DNA of 64,000 nt, from positions 122,001 through 186,000 of the forward strand of contig CAJNDS010002489.1 of assembly GCA_905221605.1 (NCBI GenBank), given 5' to 3'. Position 1 is the stretch's first letter. Each line of letters starts with the position of its first letter. Of the stretch, positions 1-11,215 are shown piece by piece. This stretch comes from Symbiodinium natans (lineage: Eukaryota > Sar > Dinophyceae > Suessiales > Symbiodiniaceae). The notes under the pieces were generated by a model. The model did no database searches and had not been told where the DNA came from. It saw only the letters and a program-made list of their open reading frames with translations. Both the position numbers and the translations under genes were made by a program.

Positions 1-91
1 TTTACCTGAAGCCTCAACGCACGGCTGTAGTGAAGACAACACGAATTTCCCCTTGGATTTCACATCAACACATTCCTGAAAGGCAACTATA

Positions 92-226
92 GAAACCGCT
101 GAGGGGCCTGAATAATTAGAATAGGGTTGTTGGGGGCTTTTCTAGCATAATTATAGAGGGACCTTAAGGGAATACTAGTAGCAATTGTTCCGACCCCTAT
201 ATTTTCGAAACCGCTGAGGGGCCTGA
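92..226. repeat. 20-bp direct repeat flanking a 95-bp insert
   Basis: GAAACCGCTGAGGGGCCTGA occurs exactly at 92-111 and 207-226. The insert between them starts AATTAGAATAGGG and ends with TTCCGACCCC, matching a dispersed element family with relatives at 2805-2880, 25203-25315 and 57327-57405. Confidence 0.75.
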
Positions 227-294
227 GGGATGTCAGGCAGCCCGGCGGCCCCGGCACAGCCGCTGGCCAAGGCCTGCTTTGGGGGTTTCATGGG

Positions 295-411
295 TTTGGG
301 TTTAGGGTTTAGGGTTTAGGGTTTAGGGTTTAGGGTTTAGGGTTTAGGGTTTACGGTTTACGGTTTAGGGTTTAGGGTTTAGGGTTTAGGGTTTAGGGTT
401 TTAGGGTTTAA
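295..411 (+). repeat. TTTAGGG array
   Basis: About 16 heptamers of plant/dinoflagellate-type telomere repeat, with TTTACGG variants and one TTTTAGGG near the end. Confidence 0.95.
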
Positions 412-440
412 TCGCTCACACTCGGACAAGCCAGGCGAGG

Positions 441-503
441 CAGGGTTTAGGGTTTAGGGTTTAGGGTTCAGGGTTCAGGGTTCAGCGTTTAGGGTTTAGG
501 GTT
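441..503 (+). repeat. TTTAGGG array with TTCAGGG variants
   Basis: About nine heptamers including three TTCAGGG-type units. The array runs straight into the inverted-repeat element at 501. Confidence 0.9.
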
Positions 504-596
504 GCTCCCCCTTACACAAACAGTCCGTAAAAGGGATTCTAGTACCCCCTATTCAAATCCCTATTGAGGACTGTTAGTATAAGGGGGAACATCGGG
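501..596. mobile_element. GGGATGTTCCCCC inverted-repeat element, copy 1
   Basis: Starts GTTGCTCCCCCTTACAC and ends as its inverted counterpart GTATAAGGGGGAACATC, with inner inverted AACAGTCC / GGACTGTT. No coding potential; MITE-like. Confidence 0.7.
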
Positions 597-1206
597 GGGG
601 GTTTTGGAGGTTTTGGGGTTTTGGGTTTTTTGCACCTGCAGAAAAGGGCTTAGGGCTTCGGTTTTGGGGTTGGGGGCTGTTGGTTCCTTGAAGCAGCAAG
701 GCTTGGGGTTTAGGACGCCTTGCTCTCTCGGCTCAGCACATGCACGCTACTTGCAGGGCATCCTATGTAAGGTTGCAGTAGAGCCGCTGGCATACCCTGC
801 TCAAGGCAGTTCTACCAGAGACCCATGAGGATGTGCCCCTAAAAGGTTCCCTTACATCCTCTTAATCTGGCCCTTATGTTCCCTTAGCCCGAGATAGAGT
901 CCACTCACCTGCAAAGGACGGTAGCCCAGACGCGCTAAACCTATAAAGACCCCTCCTCGCAGCGCAAGAGCATGTTCCTAACAGCCCCCAGACACCCCTG
1001 GAACCGTCATGGCCCTGAAAACGCACATTTAAGGCCACGCCTCAGCATTGCACAACTGATCAACTCCCAAGCCGCAAACCCCTTCGACACAAAAAACCCA
1101 AATAACCAGCTTCCTTGGTCTCGCCAGACGCGGGGGAGTTCCCCAAAAGGCTGTAAGTCCGAAATGGCTTCATAAGATAAGTCCTAGGCGTTGGCTCGGG
1201 GCATGC
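597..1206. other. Intergenic: G/T-rich then unique sequence
   Basis: Short open frames only, without recognisable products. At 826-895 an element-like stretch (CCCCTAAAAGGTTCCC ... TTCCCTTAG) resembles 3808-3880. I see no gene. Confidence 0.5.
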
Positions 1207-1821
1207 TTTTAGGGTTTAGGGTTTAGGGTTTAGGGTTAAGGGTTAAAGTTAAGGGTTATAGGTTATAGGGTTTAGGGGTTTAGGGTTTAGGGTTCCCCGA
1301 AACCTCAACTCCCTTGGCCTGGAGAAAGGCCGCACCGGGCACGGCCTCGGAACACCAGCGAAGGGTTTGTTGCAGGGTCTAAACTATCTCATCTCAAACT
1401 CTGCACCATTGTTGGGGTACTTCTACAAATCATCATACTTGCTCCTTCTTGGGTTAAAGCATTTATGAAGATGTAAAATGATTTCCAACAATGACCCATT
1501 TCTGAGCTTAGGGTGGCACCGTCACCCCAGTAAATGATGACGTCTTTGCCGTAGCGAATATCGCAACCATGCTATCCTCTCGCCGGGCAAGACAACCCTG
1601 CCAAACTGCAAAAGTTACAGACCCCCCACCCTCAAACCCGCAAGTCCGAACCGCACAACCCTGAAATTATGCACAAACTGCAAAGCCCCGCTCGATTTGA
1701 ACTCAGGAGTTTAAGGGTTTTGGGCGGGAAACCCAGAGCCCTGAAAATCCGCAGCAGTCTAAAAGTAGAGGGTGTAGGGTTTAGGGTTTGGGGTTTAGGA
1801 TTTGGGGAAAAGGGTCTAGGG
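1207..1821. other. Telomere-type arrays and unique spacer
   Basis: A TTTAGGG array with drifted units (AAAGTTAAGGG, TTATAGG) at 1209-1293, unique sequence to about 1760, then degenerate TTTAGGG units leading into the element at 1822. No gene seen. Confidence 0.6.
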
Positions 1822-1947
1822 CTACTTGAAGGTTCACGGGTAGTTATAAGTAGGGTTGTAAGTACCCTAAGTAAGGTTATAACCAGCTATAATTCTAGCT
1901 ACCCTACTGATAACACCACTTAGAACTACCCATGAACCTGCAAGTAG
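1822..1947. mobile_element. TTGGAGGTTCATGGGTAG inverted-repeat element, copy 1
   Basis: Left end CTACTTGAAGGTTCACGGG, right end CCCATGAACCTGCAAGTAG, inner inverted ATAAGTAGGG / CCCTACT. Both ends abut telomere-type sequence (AGGG|CTACTTG and CAAGTAG|CCCTA). Confidence 0.8.
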
Positions 1948-2966
1948 CCCTACACCCTAAACCCCCAAGTAGTGCTTGGGGGGGGGGGAGTTTTTGCAAC
2001 CGGAGACCTCGTGGAGAACCATGAAGAAGAGGCTAAAGGCTTTTAAATGGTCAGTTTTCGAAACTATGGTCCCTTTAGGAGTTACTGTGATAAGGCGGCG
2101 AGGGAACTGACCAAACAGGTTTCGTTTTGCAAAGAGAGAGAGAGAGAGAGAGTCAGAGTCGGAGTCACTGTAGGGTTTGCAGGCGTCTTCAAGCCCCAAG
2201 TTTAATCACAGACCTGCGCCGAATGCGCTACAAGCACTCATGCGAATGGCTATGGTTGGAAGGAAGGGATTCTCTTCCTCAGGAGGTCCCCTGTGCTGCG
2301 CTGGGGATTTCAATTCTGAGCTCCATGTGCATGTTAAGATGCAAGATGCTCATATAAAGACATGAGGATGCCGGAAACCAAAACATAACCCCCCAAGACC
2401 TGTAAACCTAATCAAACCAGTACTGGGTCCCGACTTCCCACCGAACCCCGAAACCCTTTGTGTCTGGGAGAGACACGGGCGCAGCAGCTGGCGGCACCCT
2501 GCTTGGGGCAGGTGTTTCGGGTTTGGGCTTCTTTGTGGAGGGGAAGGAAAGAAAAACTCGTGAGGACAACTCCAACTCAACTCATTCAAGCGGGGACGCA
2601 GCTTGCTTCGAGTCGCACGTCACCGCTGCACGGCGAAACTTGCACAGCCACTCCAACATAGGGTACAAGTAGAAGCCGATGTTCCCTAAAACTCGTGACT
2701 TCCTAACGCGTTTATGCTTCATTACTAGGCTCGTTCAAAGGGGAGGGAGAGGAGGAGGACCGAGGGGGGTGGAGGGGGGGTGGAGGATGAAAAAACACGG
2801 GCCTTAATAATAATTAGAACAGGGCTTTGGGGTTGTTACAAAATATGCATAAAGGGACCTAATTTTTCCGAGACCCCATATTACGCACACAGCCCCACCT
2901 CTGCATCGGCACCTCATTTCATCCCTTAAAGGGTAAGTATTTTTGGGGGATCTAGGGTACCTCATT
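1948..2966. other. Intergenic unique sequence
   Basis: Holds a (GA)n run at 2133-2151, short overlapping open frames on both strands (2127-2672) without recognisable products, a G-rich stretch at 2758-2788, an AATTAGAA...GACCCC element relative at 2805-2880 and a short CCCTTAAAGGG-centred inverted repeat at 2911-2970. Confidence 0.5.
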
Positions 2967-3062
2967 CCCTCCTAAACCCTGAACCCTGAACCCTGAACCC
3001 TGAACCCTGACCCCTAACCCCTAAACCCTAAACCCTAAACTTAAACCCTAAACCCTAAACCG
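2967..3062 (-). repeat. CCCTAAA array with CCCTGAA units
   Basis: About 13 units. The left part is CCCTGAA, the right part CCCTAAA, with CCCCTAA forms between. Confidence 0.9.
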
Positions 3063-4227
3063 ACAGTAAGGCCTCTGCATTGGCACAGGCACAGGCTGTG
3101 GGACACCCATCATCGGTACTGGAGACGTCTGGCCCAGCGCGCATGGCACCTTGAGGTGGCCCAACCCCCCTAGCCCTAAACCCTAAACCCCCTAAATCCC
3201 CTAATTCCCTAAACCCCCTAAACCCGGAATGTAGAAGGTTCAGCACCCTAAAACCGGAAAAAAAAAAAAAAAACCTTCGTCCAAAGTCGAACAGGGCATG
3301 TCTGGGGGGTTTAGAAGTTTCGGAGTAGGGCTTCAAGGTTGATGGGTGTCTTGGTCAAAGTTACGTAGCAGAAAAGAGTCTGCCCCGCGGAGCTTTCAGG
3401 AGTTGCAAGCAACAGAATACACTGCCATCCAACATTCCAAAGCTGCTGTCGGGGTCCAGGATTTCTTTTGGAAGTACTTTAAGAACCCAAAGGCCTCCTT
3501 TGGTAGGCTGCCTCAGAACCCTATGAGGGGTTTTATAGCAAGAGACTCTTGCCAGCCCAGCAACCATCGGATAACAAGGGCACGCTTTTTGGGGTTGGTT
3601 GCTTTATAAGGGAACCCACAACCAAAAAAGGAGTAAAAGGTACCACTGGGCTACCAAGGGCTACAAACAAGGTAGCCCTAAACCCTAAACCCTTTTGAGC
3701 AACGGACTTTGGAGGCTGCCGGCAAACATGCAACTTCTTAGAAGTCACATCACGCAAAACATCACGCAAACCCTAAATCAAGGGATGAAGACTCGTACCC
3801 CTAAGGTTGTACCCCTAAAGGTTCCCCTGAATATACTCCTAATATGGCCCTTATATTCCCTTAGGGATCCTTAAAAAGGGACCCCAAAAACTAAACCCTA
3901 AACCCTAAACCCTAAACCCCAAACCCTAAACCCTAAGGTGAGTCATGTCCTCTCCCAAGGCGCTGGAGACTGTGGTAGCGAGGATGGAGCCGAGGCATCC
4001 CCAACCTCTTCGCTTCTCTTTGAGTTTAGGGTTTAGGGTTTAGGGTTTAGAGTTTAGGGTTGAGGGTTTTTTGAGTGTTCGCGGGAAGCCGCAAGTGGGA
4101 GTCTCTGGCGGTTTAAGGGCCGGCGCGCTGTTGGTCCGACGAAGTTCTGGACATCGGCCCCAATGGCCAGGAATGACTCAGACAATGTGGGTTTAGGGTT
4201 TAGGGCTTAGGGTTTAGCGTTTAGGGT
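3063..4227. other. Intergenic with short arrays and one introner-like element
   Basis: CCCTAAA-type units at 3174-3220, 3675-3692 and 3891-3932, TTTAGGG units at 4023-4068 and 4191-4229, a poly-A run at 3256-3273, and the CTTGGTAGCCC element at 3548-3658. The open frame 3346-3609 has no recognised product. Confidence 0.5.
3548..3658. mobile_element. CTTGGTAGCCC inverted-repeat element, third copy
   Basis: A 111-bp copy: left end CTTGCCAGCCCAGCAACC, right end GGTACCACTGGGCTACCAAG. The interior matches the DHHC-gene copy (GGGCAC, a T run, GGGTTGG, TAAGGGAACC, CCAAAAAA, GGTACC). The flanks are GACT and GGCT, a 4-bp duplication with one mismatch. A short open frame runs in from 3346, so it could interrupt a gene, but I cannot recognise one. 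Confidence 0.65.
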
Positions 4228-4323
4228 TTGTTCCCCCTTATACTAACAGCTCCTTCATGGGGATTATTTATAGGGGGTACTAGAATCCCTATTAAGGACT
4301 GTGTGTATAAGGAGGAACATCCC
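4228..4323. mobile_element. GGGATGTTCCCCC inverted-repeat element, copy 2
   Basis: TTGTTCCCCCTTATACTAAC at the left; inverted counterpart GTATAAGGAGGAACATCCC at the right; inner AAGGACTG and TAGGGGG blocks as in the other copies. Confidence 0.7.
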
Positions 4324-5240
4324 AACTCATACAATCCGAACACTCGAACCCTTCATGCCGTTTTTAATGTTTGATTTTGGATGGCCTAATGGGTGGGCCA
4401 GTCACCAACCAATGATGAAATCATGTCTCTCTTCGCTGTCCTGCTGCGCAACATATCGAACCATTTTCCTGCCTGTCAGTTCTTTGGCAAGAGATTTGTT
4501 CACGCCTCCGCAAACCCAAACAAACCTACGGTTTCAAAGCTCCAAAAACGCATGTACCTTGGCCGGGGCCACGATTCAAGCCTCCCAAAACCCGAAAGCT
4601 ACAAGAAGCAAAAAGGTACGACTAACCTAGCTGCCCAAAAACTCGGGTTACTGTGAAAAGGTTGTTTGGCTAGTCCACAGAAGATGCACAGTTGACTCGA
4701 AACCGTCTTTCAAGGCGGCACATATAGCCTTTGCCACACATGTGGTGCGCTTCCGTTCCATCACGTCAGCGCGCCATTACCCCCACAGTACTCCTGTTCC
4801 GGTGATACCCCATATTCAAGAGCCTACAGCACCCGTCAAGGTAGGCATTACCTGCACTTTCTGTAAGCTCCGGGTTGCGGGCAAAAAAGCCTCTACACCC
4901 CAGGAGAACTTGGGCCGCCGACCAGGGCCATCGCCGCCTGCCGACAAAGGATTTCGGGGTATCAAGCCCTCGTGCACATCCGTCAACCCTGCGGCGGCGT
5001 GTTGGCGGTTCTGAAAAATTCGTGCACCTCCGAAAGCTGGAGGTTTGGGCGGAGGGTGCCGGGCAACTTTCCATGGAGGACCGTGGAACCCGCACCGCAT
5101 GAACGCCATAATTTTCGGGGTCAGACGGACCATTCAAGGGGGACAGGGCTCTTTGGGTACCCAGGATGCAGATTGGAAATCTCCAGTTCACATGTGCCTG
5201 CTGACCGTCCGGCGTAGAAGCTGACACGAGTCCTGCAGGC
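4324..5240. other. Unique GC-rich stretch with overlapping open frames
   Basis: The longest frame is minus 5227..4766 (153 codons); others overlap it on both strands. No motif is recognisable and no frame stands out, so I do not call a gene. This is the best place in the first 30 kb for an unrecognised exon. Confidence 0.35.
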
Positions 5241-5250
5241 CATGGAAAAG

Positions 5251-5387
5251 GGTTTAGGGTTTAGGGTTTAGGGTTTAAGGTTTAGGGTTCACCAGTCAGA
5301 TCCGATTCTAGCCGCTATCGCTAGCTCAGTGTGGCTTTGTTGACACGTATTGGGGGCCTCCGAAATACAGAGTGCTGCTCACAACCA
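5251..5387. other. Short TTTAGGG array and spacer
   Basis: Six TTTAGGG-type units at 5251-5289, then unique sequence up to the next element. Confidence 0.8.
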
Positions 5388-5498
5388 TTTGGAGGTTCAT
5401 GGGCAGTTCTAAGTGGGGCAATGAGTAGGGTGACTATACTTTATGGCCTTACTTAGGGCTTCTTACCCTGCTTAGAACTACCCTTGAACCTCCAAGTA
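5388..5498. mobile_element. TTGGAGGTTCATGGGTAG inverted-repeat element, copy 2
   Basis: Full-length 111 bp: TTTGGAGGTTCATGGGCAG at the left, CTACCCTTGAACCTCCAAGT at the right. Confidence 0.8.
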
Positions 5499-5631
5499 CA
5501 GGTTTGACCCTGTTCACACAACAGCCGCAGGCTGCACTCTCAGACACAAACAGCCATCTCAATGCCGGGTCCTGGCATGTAGGGACCTGTGAATTGTGGA
5601 AAAATGGTGGTGGGGGGGGTGGGGGGGGCAA

Positions 5632-5769
5632 AGAGCCCAATACCCCTTAATTAAGCAATATTCCTTAAATCATAATCAGGATCCCTTTAAAATTTAAGGT
5701 ATATTCCTTAATTATATTCCTTAATTATATTCTTTAATTGTATTCCTTAATTAAGGAGTACTGGGCTCT
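5632..5769. mobile_element. AGAGCCCA inverted-repeat element with AT-rich core
   Basis: Ends AGAGCCCAATACCCCTTAAT and ATTAAGGAGTACTGGGCTCT are inverted copies with a few changes. The core repeats TATTCCTTAATTA. Seen once in the window. Confidence 0.65.
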
Positions 5770-6595
5770 CTGGGGGCTAATCTTGGGCATCGGGGTCTCG
5801 CTAGGTCTGCATCCGTCTGCGCAAGCGCAGGGACTTGGGTGCAGCCGGCTCTATAGGCTGCCTTAGGGTTTAGGGTTTAGGGTTTAGGGTTTAGGGTTTT
5901 ACAACCGCCTCAGGAGATATATACCCCTCATTGGGCCCAAATCACATGAATTTCGGTGGGTGCTCAATGCTGACGCTGCATCGTATCGTACTCCATTTAA
6001 GCTGAGCATGCTAGGACAGGGGAGTTGAGGGGTTTAGGGTTTACAGTTATTCTCGGCAACGAGGTTGGACTAGAATGTAGGGCAAACTTGCCGTCTGGCT
6101 TTCTACCTTTTGTCGGTGATTTGCTGTCTTGAGGCTGCACGGCCGTACAGCAGTTATTGGCAAGCCTGAGCACTTGTCAGAGCCTACCCTAGCAAAACGG
6201 TCACGCCTGAAAACCAAGGTATCCCAAGAGCTGAACACCCTGTAGGAACCAAAAAGCGAGAGGCCAAACCACGACAACGTCCACAGTGCTGCATCAGTAG
6301 CCTCTGCGCATCGCAGCAGCCGCTGCGGCAGCCTCGAGTCTCGAAGGGTCCTGGCCATGTCCGACACTATGGAGGTTTAGGGTTTAGGGTTTAGGGTTTA
6401 GGGTTTAGGGTTTAGGGTTTAGGGTTCATGGGGAAATTGTGGGCTCAAGGGGCGTTTTTGTCAAAGCTTCAGGCTGGGTTTTTTGAAGCCCAGGCCATCG
6501 TCTCGCAGCCGCTATAGCCAGTCATGGTTTGGACAAGATGTGCCAGGGCCAACTGTCAGCTGCAGCCGAGGCCACCAACATCCAAACCCCTCACT
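5770..6595. other. Intergenic with two TTTAGGG arrays
   Basis: Arrays at 5863-5900 and 6374-6427. The minus-strand open frame at 6367..6047 has no recognised motif. Confidence 0.5.
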
Positions 6596-6706
6596 TACTT
6601 GGAGGTTCCTGGGTACTTAAAAAGTGGGGTTACAAGTAGGGTAACTATACTTATAACCTTACTTAGGGTACTTATAACCTATAACTACCCATGAATCTGC
6701 AAGTAG
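6596..6706. mobile_element. TTGGAGGTTCATGGGTAG inverted-repeat element, copy 3
   Basis: TACTTGGAGGTTCCTGGG ... CCCATGAATCTGCAAGTAG; 111 bp, full length. The interior shares the TATACTTATAACCTTACTT block with copies 2 and 18. Confidence 0.8.
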
Positions 6707-7600
6707 TAAATCCCTTAGTAGACAATGGGGGTGCCCTGTTGGGGGCCTCTATTATATTTGGGGTATAAAAAGGGGGTGCCCCTGTTTTCGTAAACCCCCA
6801 TACCAGCAGTGGTGGTGTGAGCACCCGAGCAAACTCAGATGCCTTGAAAGGCGTCAAAAGCAAATACCCCACCTCCGGCATCACTCGCGACTGCAAGGCA
6901 CGGACCGCCTGGAGAAGGCGCCGGCCAGTGTTGGGGTTTAGGGTTTAGGGTTTAGGGTTTAGGGTTTAGGGTTCAGGGTTTAGGGTTTAGGGGTTTAGGG
7001 TTTACTGGGTTTTGAGGTGCTTCAGGCAGTGGCTAGTCCCAAGTCGCTTATCACCGCTGCTTCATGCCTTGGACTTGACGTGTGTGGGTCCAAGGTCAGT
7101 TGCGTTGCCTGGACCCATCTTAACATCCTTGAACTACTAGACCCAGGAGTAACCTAGGAATAAAAACCCTAAAAAAAGGACATACGGGCCCACAAACTGC
7201 ACCGCTGCATAGACATTCGAGGAATCTCTGCAAAGCCCTCCAGAAAACCCTAAACCCTAAACCCCCAAACCTAAACCGCAAAATCCCACATTCAAGAACA
7301 ACAGCCAGCCTCCGGCGACATATGCGGGAGCAGGGTGCTGACGGCCTGGAGAAGGCCGGTTTGGTGTTTAGGGCAGTTTAGAAGACGACTTGAAGATGCC
7401 ACAAGGCGTTGTGCAACCAACCCTAAACCCTAAAACCTAAACCCTGAACCGTAAACCCTAAACCCCTAAACCCTAAAACCTAAACCCTAAACCCATACTG
7501 GAGTGTGGCACAGCACCCTGGAGACATGGAGAGCCGGGGTTTCGGGGTGGAGGGGTGGAGGGGGTGGAGGGGGGTGGGGGCTCCTGCATGCTCGGCTTAT
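6707..7600. other. Element remnant, telomere-type arrays, first satellite-like unit
   Basis: 6715-6810 is a TACCCC/GGGGT-rich inverted element relative of 59768-59880. 6860-6920 is a degenerate copy of the CCTCCGGC satellite unit. TTTAGGG array at 6933-7005, CCCTAAA-type units at 7245-7275 and 7422-7492, G-rich run at 7540-7580. Confidence 0.55.
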
Positions 7601-8724
7601 GTAGGTTTGTGCCAAAGTCACTGTCGCCTCTGCTTCATGTCTTGGATTTGACATGCAAGAAAAATGGTTTAACTTAGCCCTAAACTTCGCCGCTATACAG
7701 ACCTTTAAGCAAACTCTGCAAAGCCCTCAAAAGTTTTAAAAGCAGTGCCCAACCTCCGGCGTCATTCGGGAGAGCAAGACGGCGACCTGGAGAAGGGCAG
7801 CCAGTGTTTGCATGAAGACTTGAGGACTGGAAGATGAGATAAGGCGCGGCAATTTGCTTAGAGAGATGGAATGAGACGGATATGGGGCCAAATGTAAGCT
7901 GCAGCCAGGACTCATCTCTAAACCCTTGACGTGGCCTCAACTTAACCACTACAAAGACATTTCGGGAATCTCTGCATAGCCCTGCAGAGATCTGCAAAGC
8001 CTGCACTGCCCTCAAGAAAATCACCCAACCTGCGGCGTCACTTGCGGGAACATTCTCTTGGCGGCGCTGGCGACCTGGAGAAGGCCGGCACTGAACCACT
8101 GAATAGACACTTGAGCGAACTCAGCAAACCCCTAAACCCTAAACCCTCAACCCTAAACCTTGAACAATGCCTGACCTCCGCCTTCGTTGGCGGCACGGTG
8201 CTGGCGGCCTGGCACAGCAGCTTAGAGAGATGAATATGTGGGTGACTTGCGCGGCCCAAGTGGCAGCTGCTGCCAGGACGCATCTTTACATCCTTAATTT
8301 AGGCCTCAACTTCACTGCAAAAAATATGTATATATATACATATATATATATATAGAAACTGTATGTATATACACATCCGCGTGACCCTGCAAAGCCCTCA
8401 GGAGAACAACGCCCAACCTCCGGCATCGTTTGCGGGAGCAAGTTGCTGGGGGCCTGGAAAAGGGCGGCCAGTGTCAGGGTTTGGAGCTTCGGGCTTAGGG
8501 CAGTTTAGGGGATGGGCCTTGAAGACTCGAAGGATCGATAAGGTGTGGCGCTCTGAGGTGTGGCACAGCAGCTCTATGCGGGTGACGTGCGCGGGCCAGA
8601 TGTCAGCCGCGGCCAGGACCCATCTCTAAATCCGTAGCATATAGGCGTCAACTTCACCGCTATATCCGCCGACCCCGGCAAGCTGGGGGCGAGCGCCAGT
8701 GAAGGGCTTGTGCCGCTTTCGCAG

Positions 8725-8832
8725 CTAGTAATTGCTTAAGAACCCCAAAAAAGTAAAAACATATTCTTCCTTATAAGGGCAATATAAGGATTACTATTTT
8801 GTGTTTTTCGCGAGTTCTTAAGCAAATAGTAG
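8725..8832. mobile_element. TTGCTTAAGAAC inverted-repeat element, copy 1
   Basis: Ends CTAGTAATTGCTTAAGAAC and GTTCTTAAGCAAATAGTAG are inverted copies. The interior has AAAAACATATTCTTCC and TATAAGG blocks shared with the partial copy at 38044-38171. Confidence 0.7.
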
Positions 8833-9460
8833 GCAGATGTCGGCTCAGGGCGGGGAGGAGCCACCGGGCAGGGATAGACCGTCCGGTGAGCAGAGGCAGG
8901 CGAGCTGATGGCTCCGCTGCACACAGGGAGAATTTTTCTCGAGCTGGATGACCGACCAAGTATCGACGCTTTTCTGATTCATCTTTCCTGTTTTGTCCAA
9001 GTTGCTGGGTCCGCTGCTCGGTCGGTGAAACCAGACCGTCACTACCCCCCCAAAACAACCGACCCACAAAAAATCGCCACGCCAGAGTTTTCTTTTTCCT
9101 GACGCAAATTTGTGCGAGCCCTCCCTCAAGCCCTTCACACAACCCTTGTCACCCTCTCGCCTACTCCCGCACAAGCGGCCCACCTGCCCTCCCCGGATGT
9201 AGAACCACGTGAGCCCAACTTCGCCCCACAAACCCGACCAGCCCTTCTCGCCTCCGCCCAAACCTCCTCGCGCATTGATCCCACCCCGCAAGCCGCGCAG
9301 CTTTTTTGGCCCTCCCCCGCCCCCCCCCCACCTGGCATGGCCGACCTTCCTTTGTGCTGTGCCTGCTGCCTGTCTGCTTGCCCCGCTGCTGTGCGCCTGG
9401 ACCCTGGCAGCTCTTACGGGGTCAGTAGACGTGGCGCTAGCCCTTAGATTATAAATTTTC
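8833..9460. other. Unique pyrimidine-rich insertion within the satellite field
   Basis: The minus-strand frame 9480..8845 is open for 211 codons and two plus-strand frames overlap it. Composition (C-rich on plus, G-rich on minus) explains much of the openness. No motif recognised; not called as a gene. Confidence 0.35.
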
Positions 9461-9950
9461 GAGTGAATTCTGCAGAGCACTCAAGCGAACAACATCCAAC
9501 CTCCGGCGTCGTTTGCGGCAGCAAGTTGCTGGTGGCCTGGAGAAGGGCGGCCAGTGCCAGGGTTTGGAGTTTAGGCCTAGGGCGGTTTAGGAGATGGGCC
9601 ATGAAGACTTCAAGACTTGAAGATGCGATAAGGCGCGACATTTGAAGGCGTGGCAGGGCAGCTCAGAGAGATGGATATGCGGGCGGGGGTTCTGTTCTGC
9701 TATCACATGCTACGGTGGATGGGCGAAATCTTGCACCGCCTGTACATGCGTACTTCAAACGACTGAGGCATCAAGCCCCGCACCCCCTCCTTAACATTGG
9801 CGGCTAGGACTACTTGAGCGGTGCAAGATTTCGGCCATTGGAGTAAATCCGGCCGGTGGCTTTTCACAGCCAGTGTTGAAAAGGTGGCACGTGGAACACA
9901 AAAAGATGTTTCTGAAAAGTGGCGCAAGATGTTGTCCATCCACAATATCA

Positions 9951-11215
9951 CGAGAGGGCCAGCACTCCACTGCTATATAGACATTTGAGCAAACTCCGCA
10001 AGCCCTCAGGAGCCCGTGCTGCTGCAAGGGAAAAACACCCAACCTCCGGCATCGTTTGCGAAAGTAAGGTGCTGGCGGCCTGGAGAAGGGCCAACAGGGT
10101 CAGGGTTTGGAGCTTAGGGCTTAGGGCAGTTTAGAAGATGGGCTTTGAAGACTTGAAGACTTAATAATGCGATAGGGCGCGAAACTTTGAGGCGTGGCAC
10201 AGCAGCTCAGAGAGATGGATATGCGGTTGGGGTTCTGTCCCGGAGTCACTATCACATGCTATCACGAGAGCTTGATGGCTGGGACTCGGCGTATGTGGGC
10301 CTGAAGCCGCCCACGTCTACATCCTGGGCCTAAACTGAACCGCTTTAAGCATTCGGAATCTCTGCAAAGCCATGAAAATCCTGCAACCGCCCTCCAGAGC
10401 ATCGCCCAACCTCCGGCGTCAGTTGTGAGAACAGCGCGCTGGTGGCCTGGAGGAAGGCCAGCACTCCATTGCTATATAGACATTTGAGCAAACTCCGCAG
10501 AGCCCTCAAGAGCCCGCGCTGCTGCAAGGGGAAACACCCAACCTCCGGCATCGTTTGCGAAAGCAAGGTTCTGGCGGCCTGGAGAAGGGCCGACAGTGTC
10601 AGGGTTTGGAGCTTAGGGCTTAGGGCAGTTTAGAAGATGGGCTTTGAAGACTTGAAGACTTGATAATGCGCTAGGGCAGAGAGATGGATACGCGGGTGGG
10701 GTTCTGTCCCGGAGTCACTATCACATGCTATCACGAGAGCTTGATGGCTGGGACTCGGCGTACGTGGGCCTGCAGCCGCCCAGACATGCCGAGACCCATC
10801 TCTACATCCTAGGCCTAAACTGAACCGCTTTAAGCATTCGGAATCTCTGCAAAGCCATGAAAATCCTGCAGTCGCCCTCCAGAGCATCGCCCAACCTCCG
10901 GCGTCAGTTGCGGGAACAGCGCGCTGGTGGCCTGGAGGAAGGCCAGCACTCCACTGCTATATAGACATTTGAGCAAACTCCGCAAAGCCCTCAGGAGCCC
11001 GTGCTGCTGCAAGGGAAAAACACCCAACCTCCGGCATCGTTTGCGAAAGCAAGGTGCTGGCGGCCTGGAGAAGGGCCGACTGGGTCAGAGTTTGGAGCTT
11101 AGGGCTTAGGGCAGGTTAGAAGATGGGCTTTGAAGACTTGAAGACTTGATATTGCGATAGGGCGCGAAACTTTGAGGCGTGGCACAGCAGCTCAGAGATG
11201 GAAATGCGGTTGGGG
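9951..11215. repeat. Tandem repeat of about 490 bp, 2.5 copies
   Basis: GGCCAGCACTCCACTGCTAT recurs at about 9957, 10456 and 10941 (periods about 499 and 485). The copies share long near-identical stretches, including ATCACGAGAGCTTGATGGCT (10262, 10732). The third copy is cut near 11230. Each unit contains two CCTCCGGC blocks. Confidence 0.8.

Noticed and set aside
4766-5227. Minus-strand 153-codon open frame
   Set aside because: No recognisable domain and equally open overlapping frames; recorded as an unassigned stretch instead.
8845-9480. Minus-strand open frame of 211 codons
   Set aside because: Skewed composition and overlapping open frames on the other strand; no motif, repeats at both edges.
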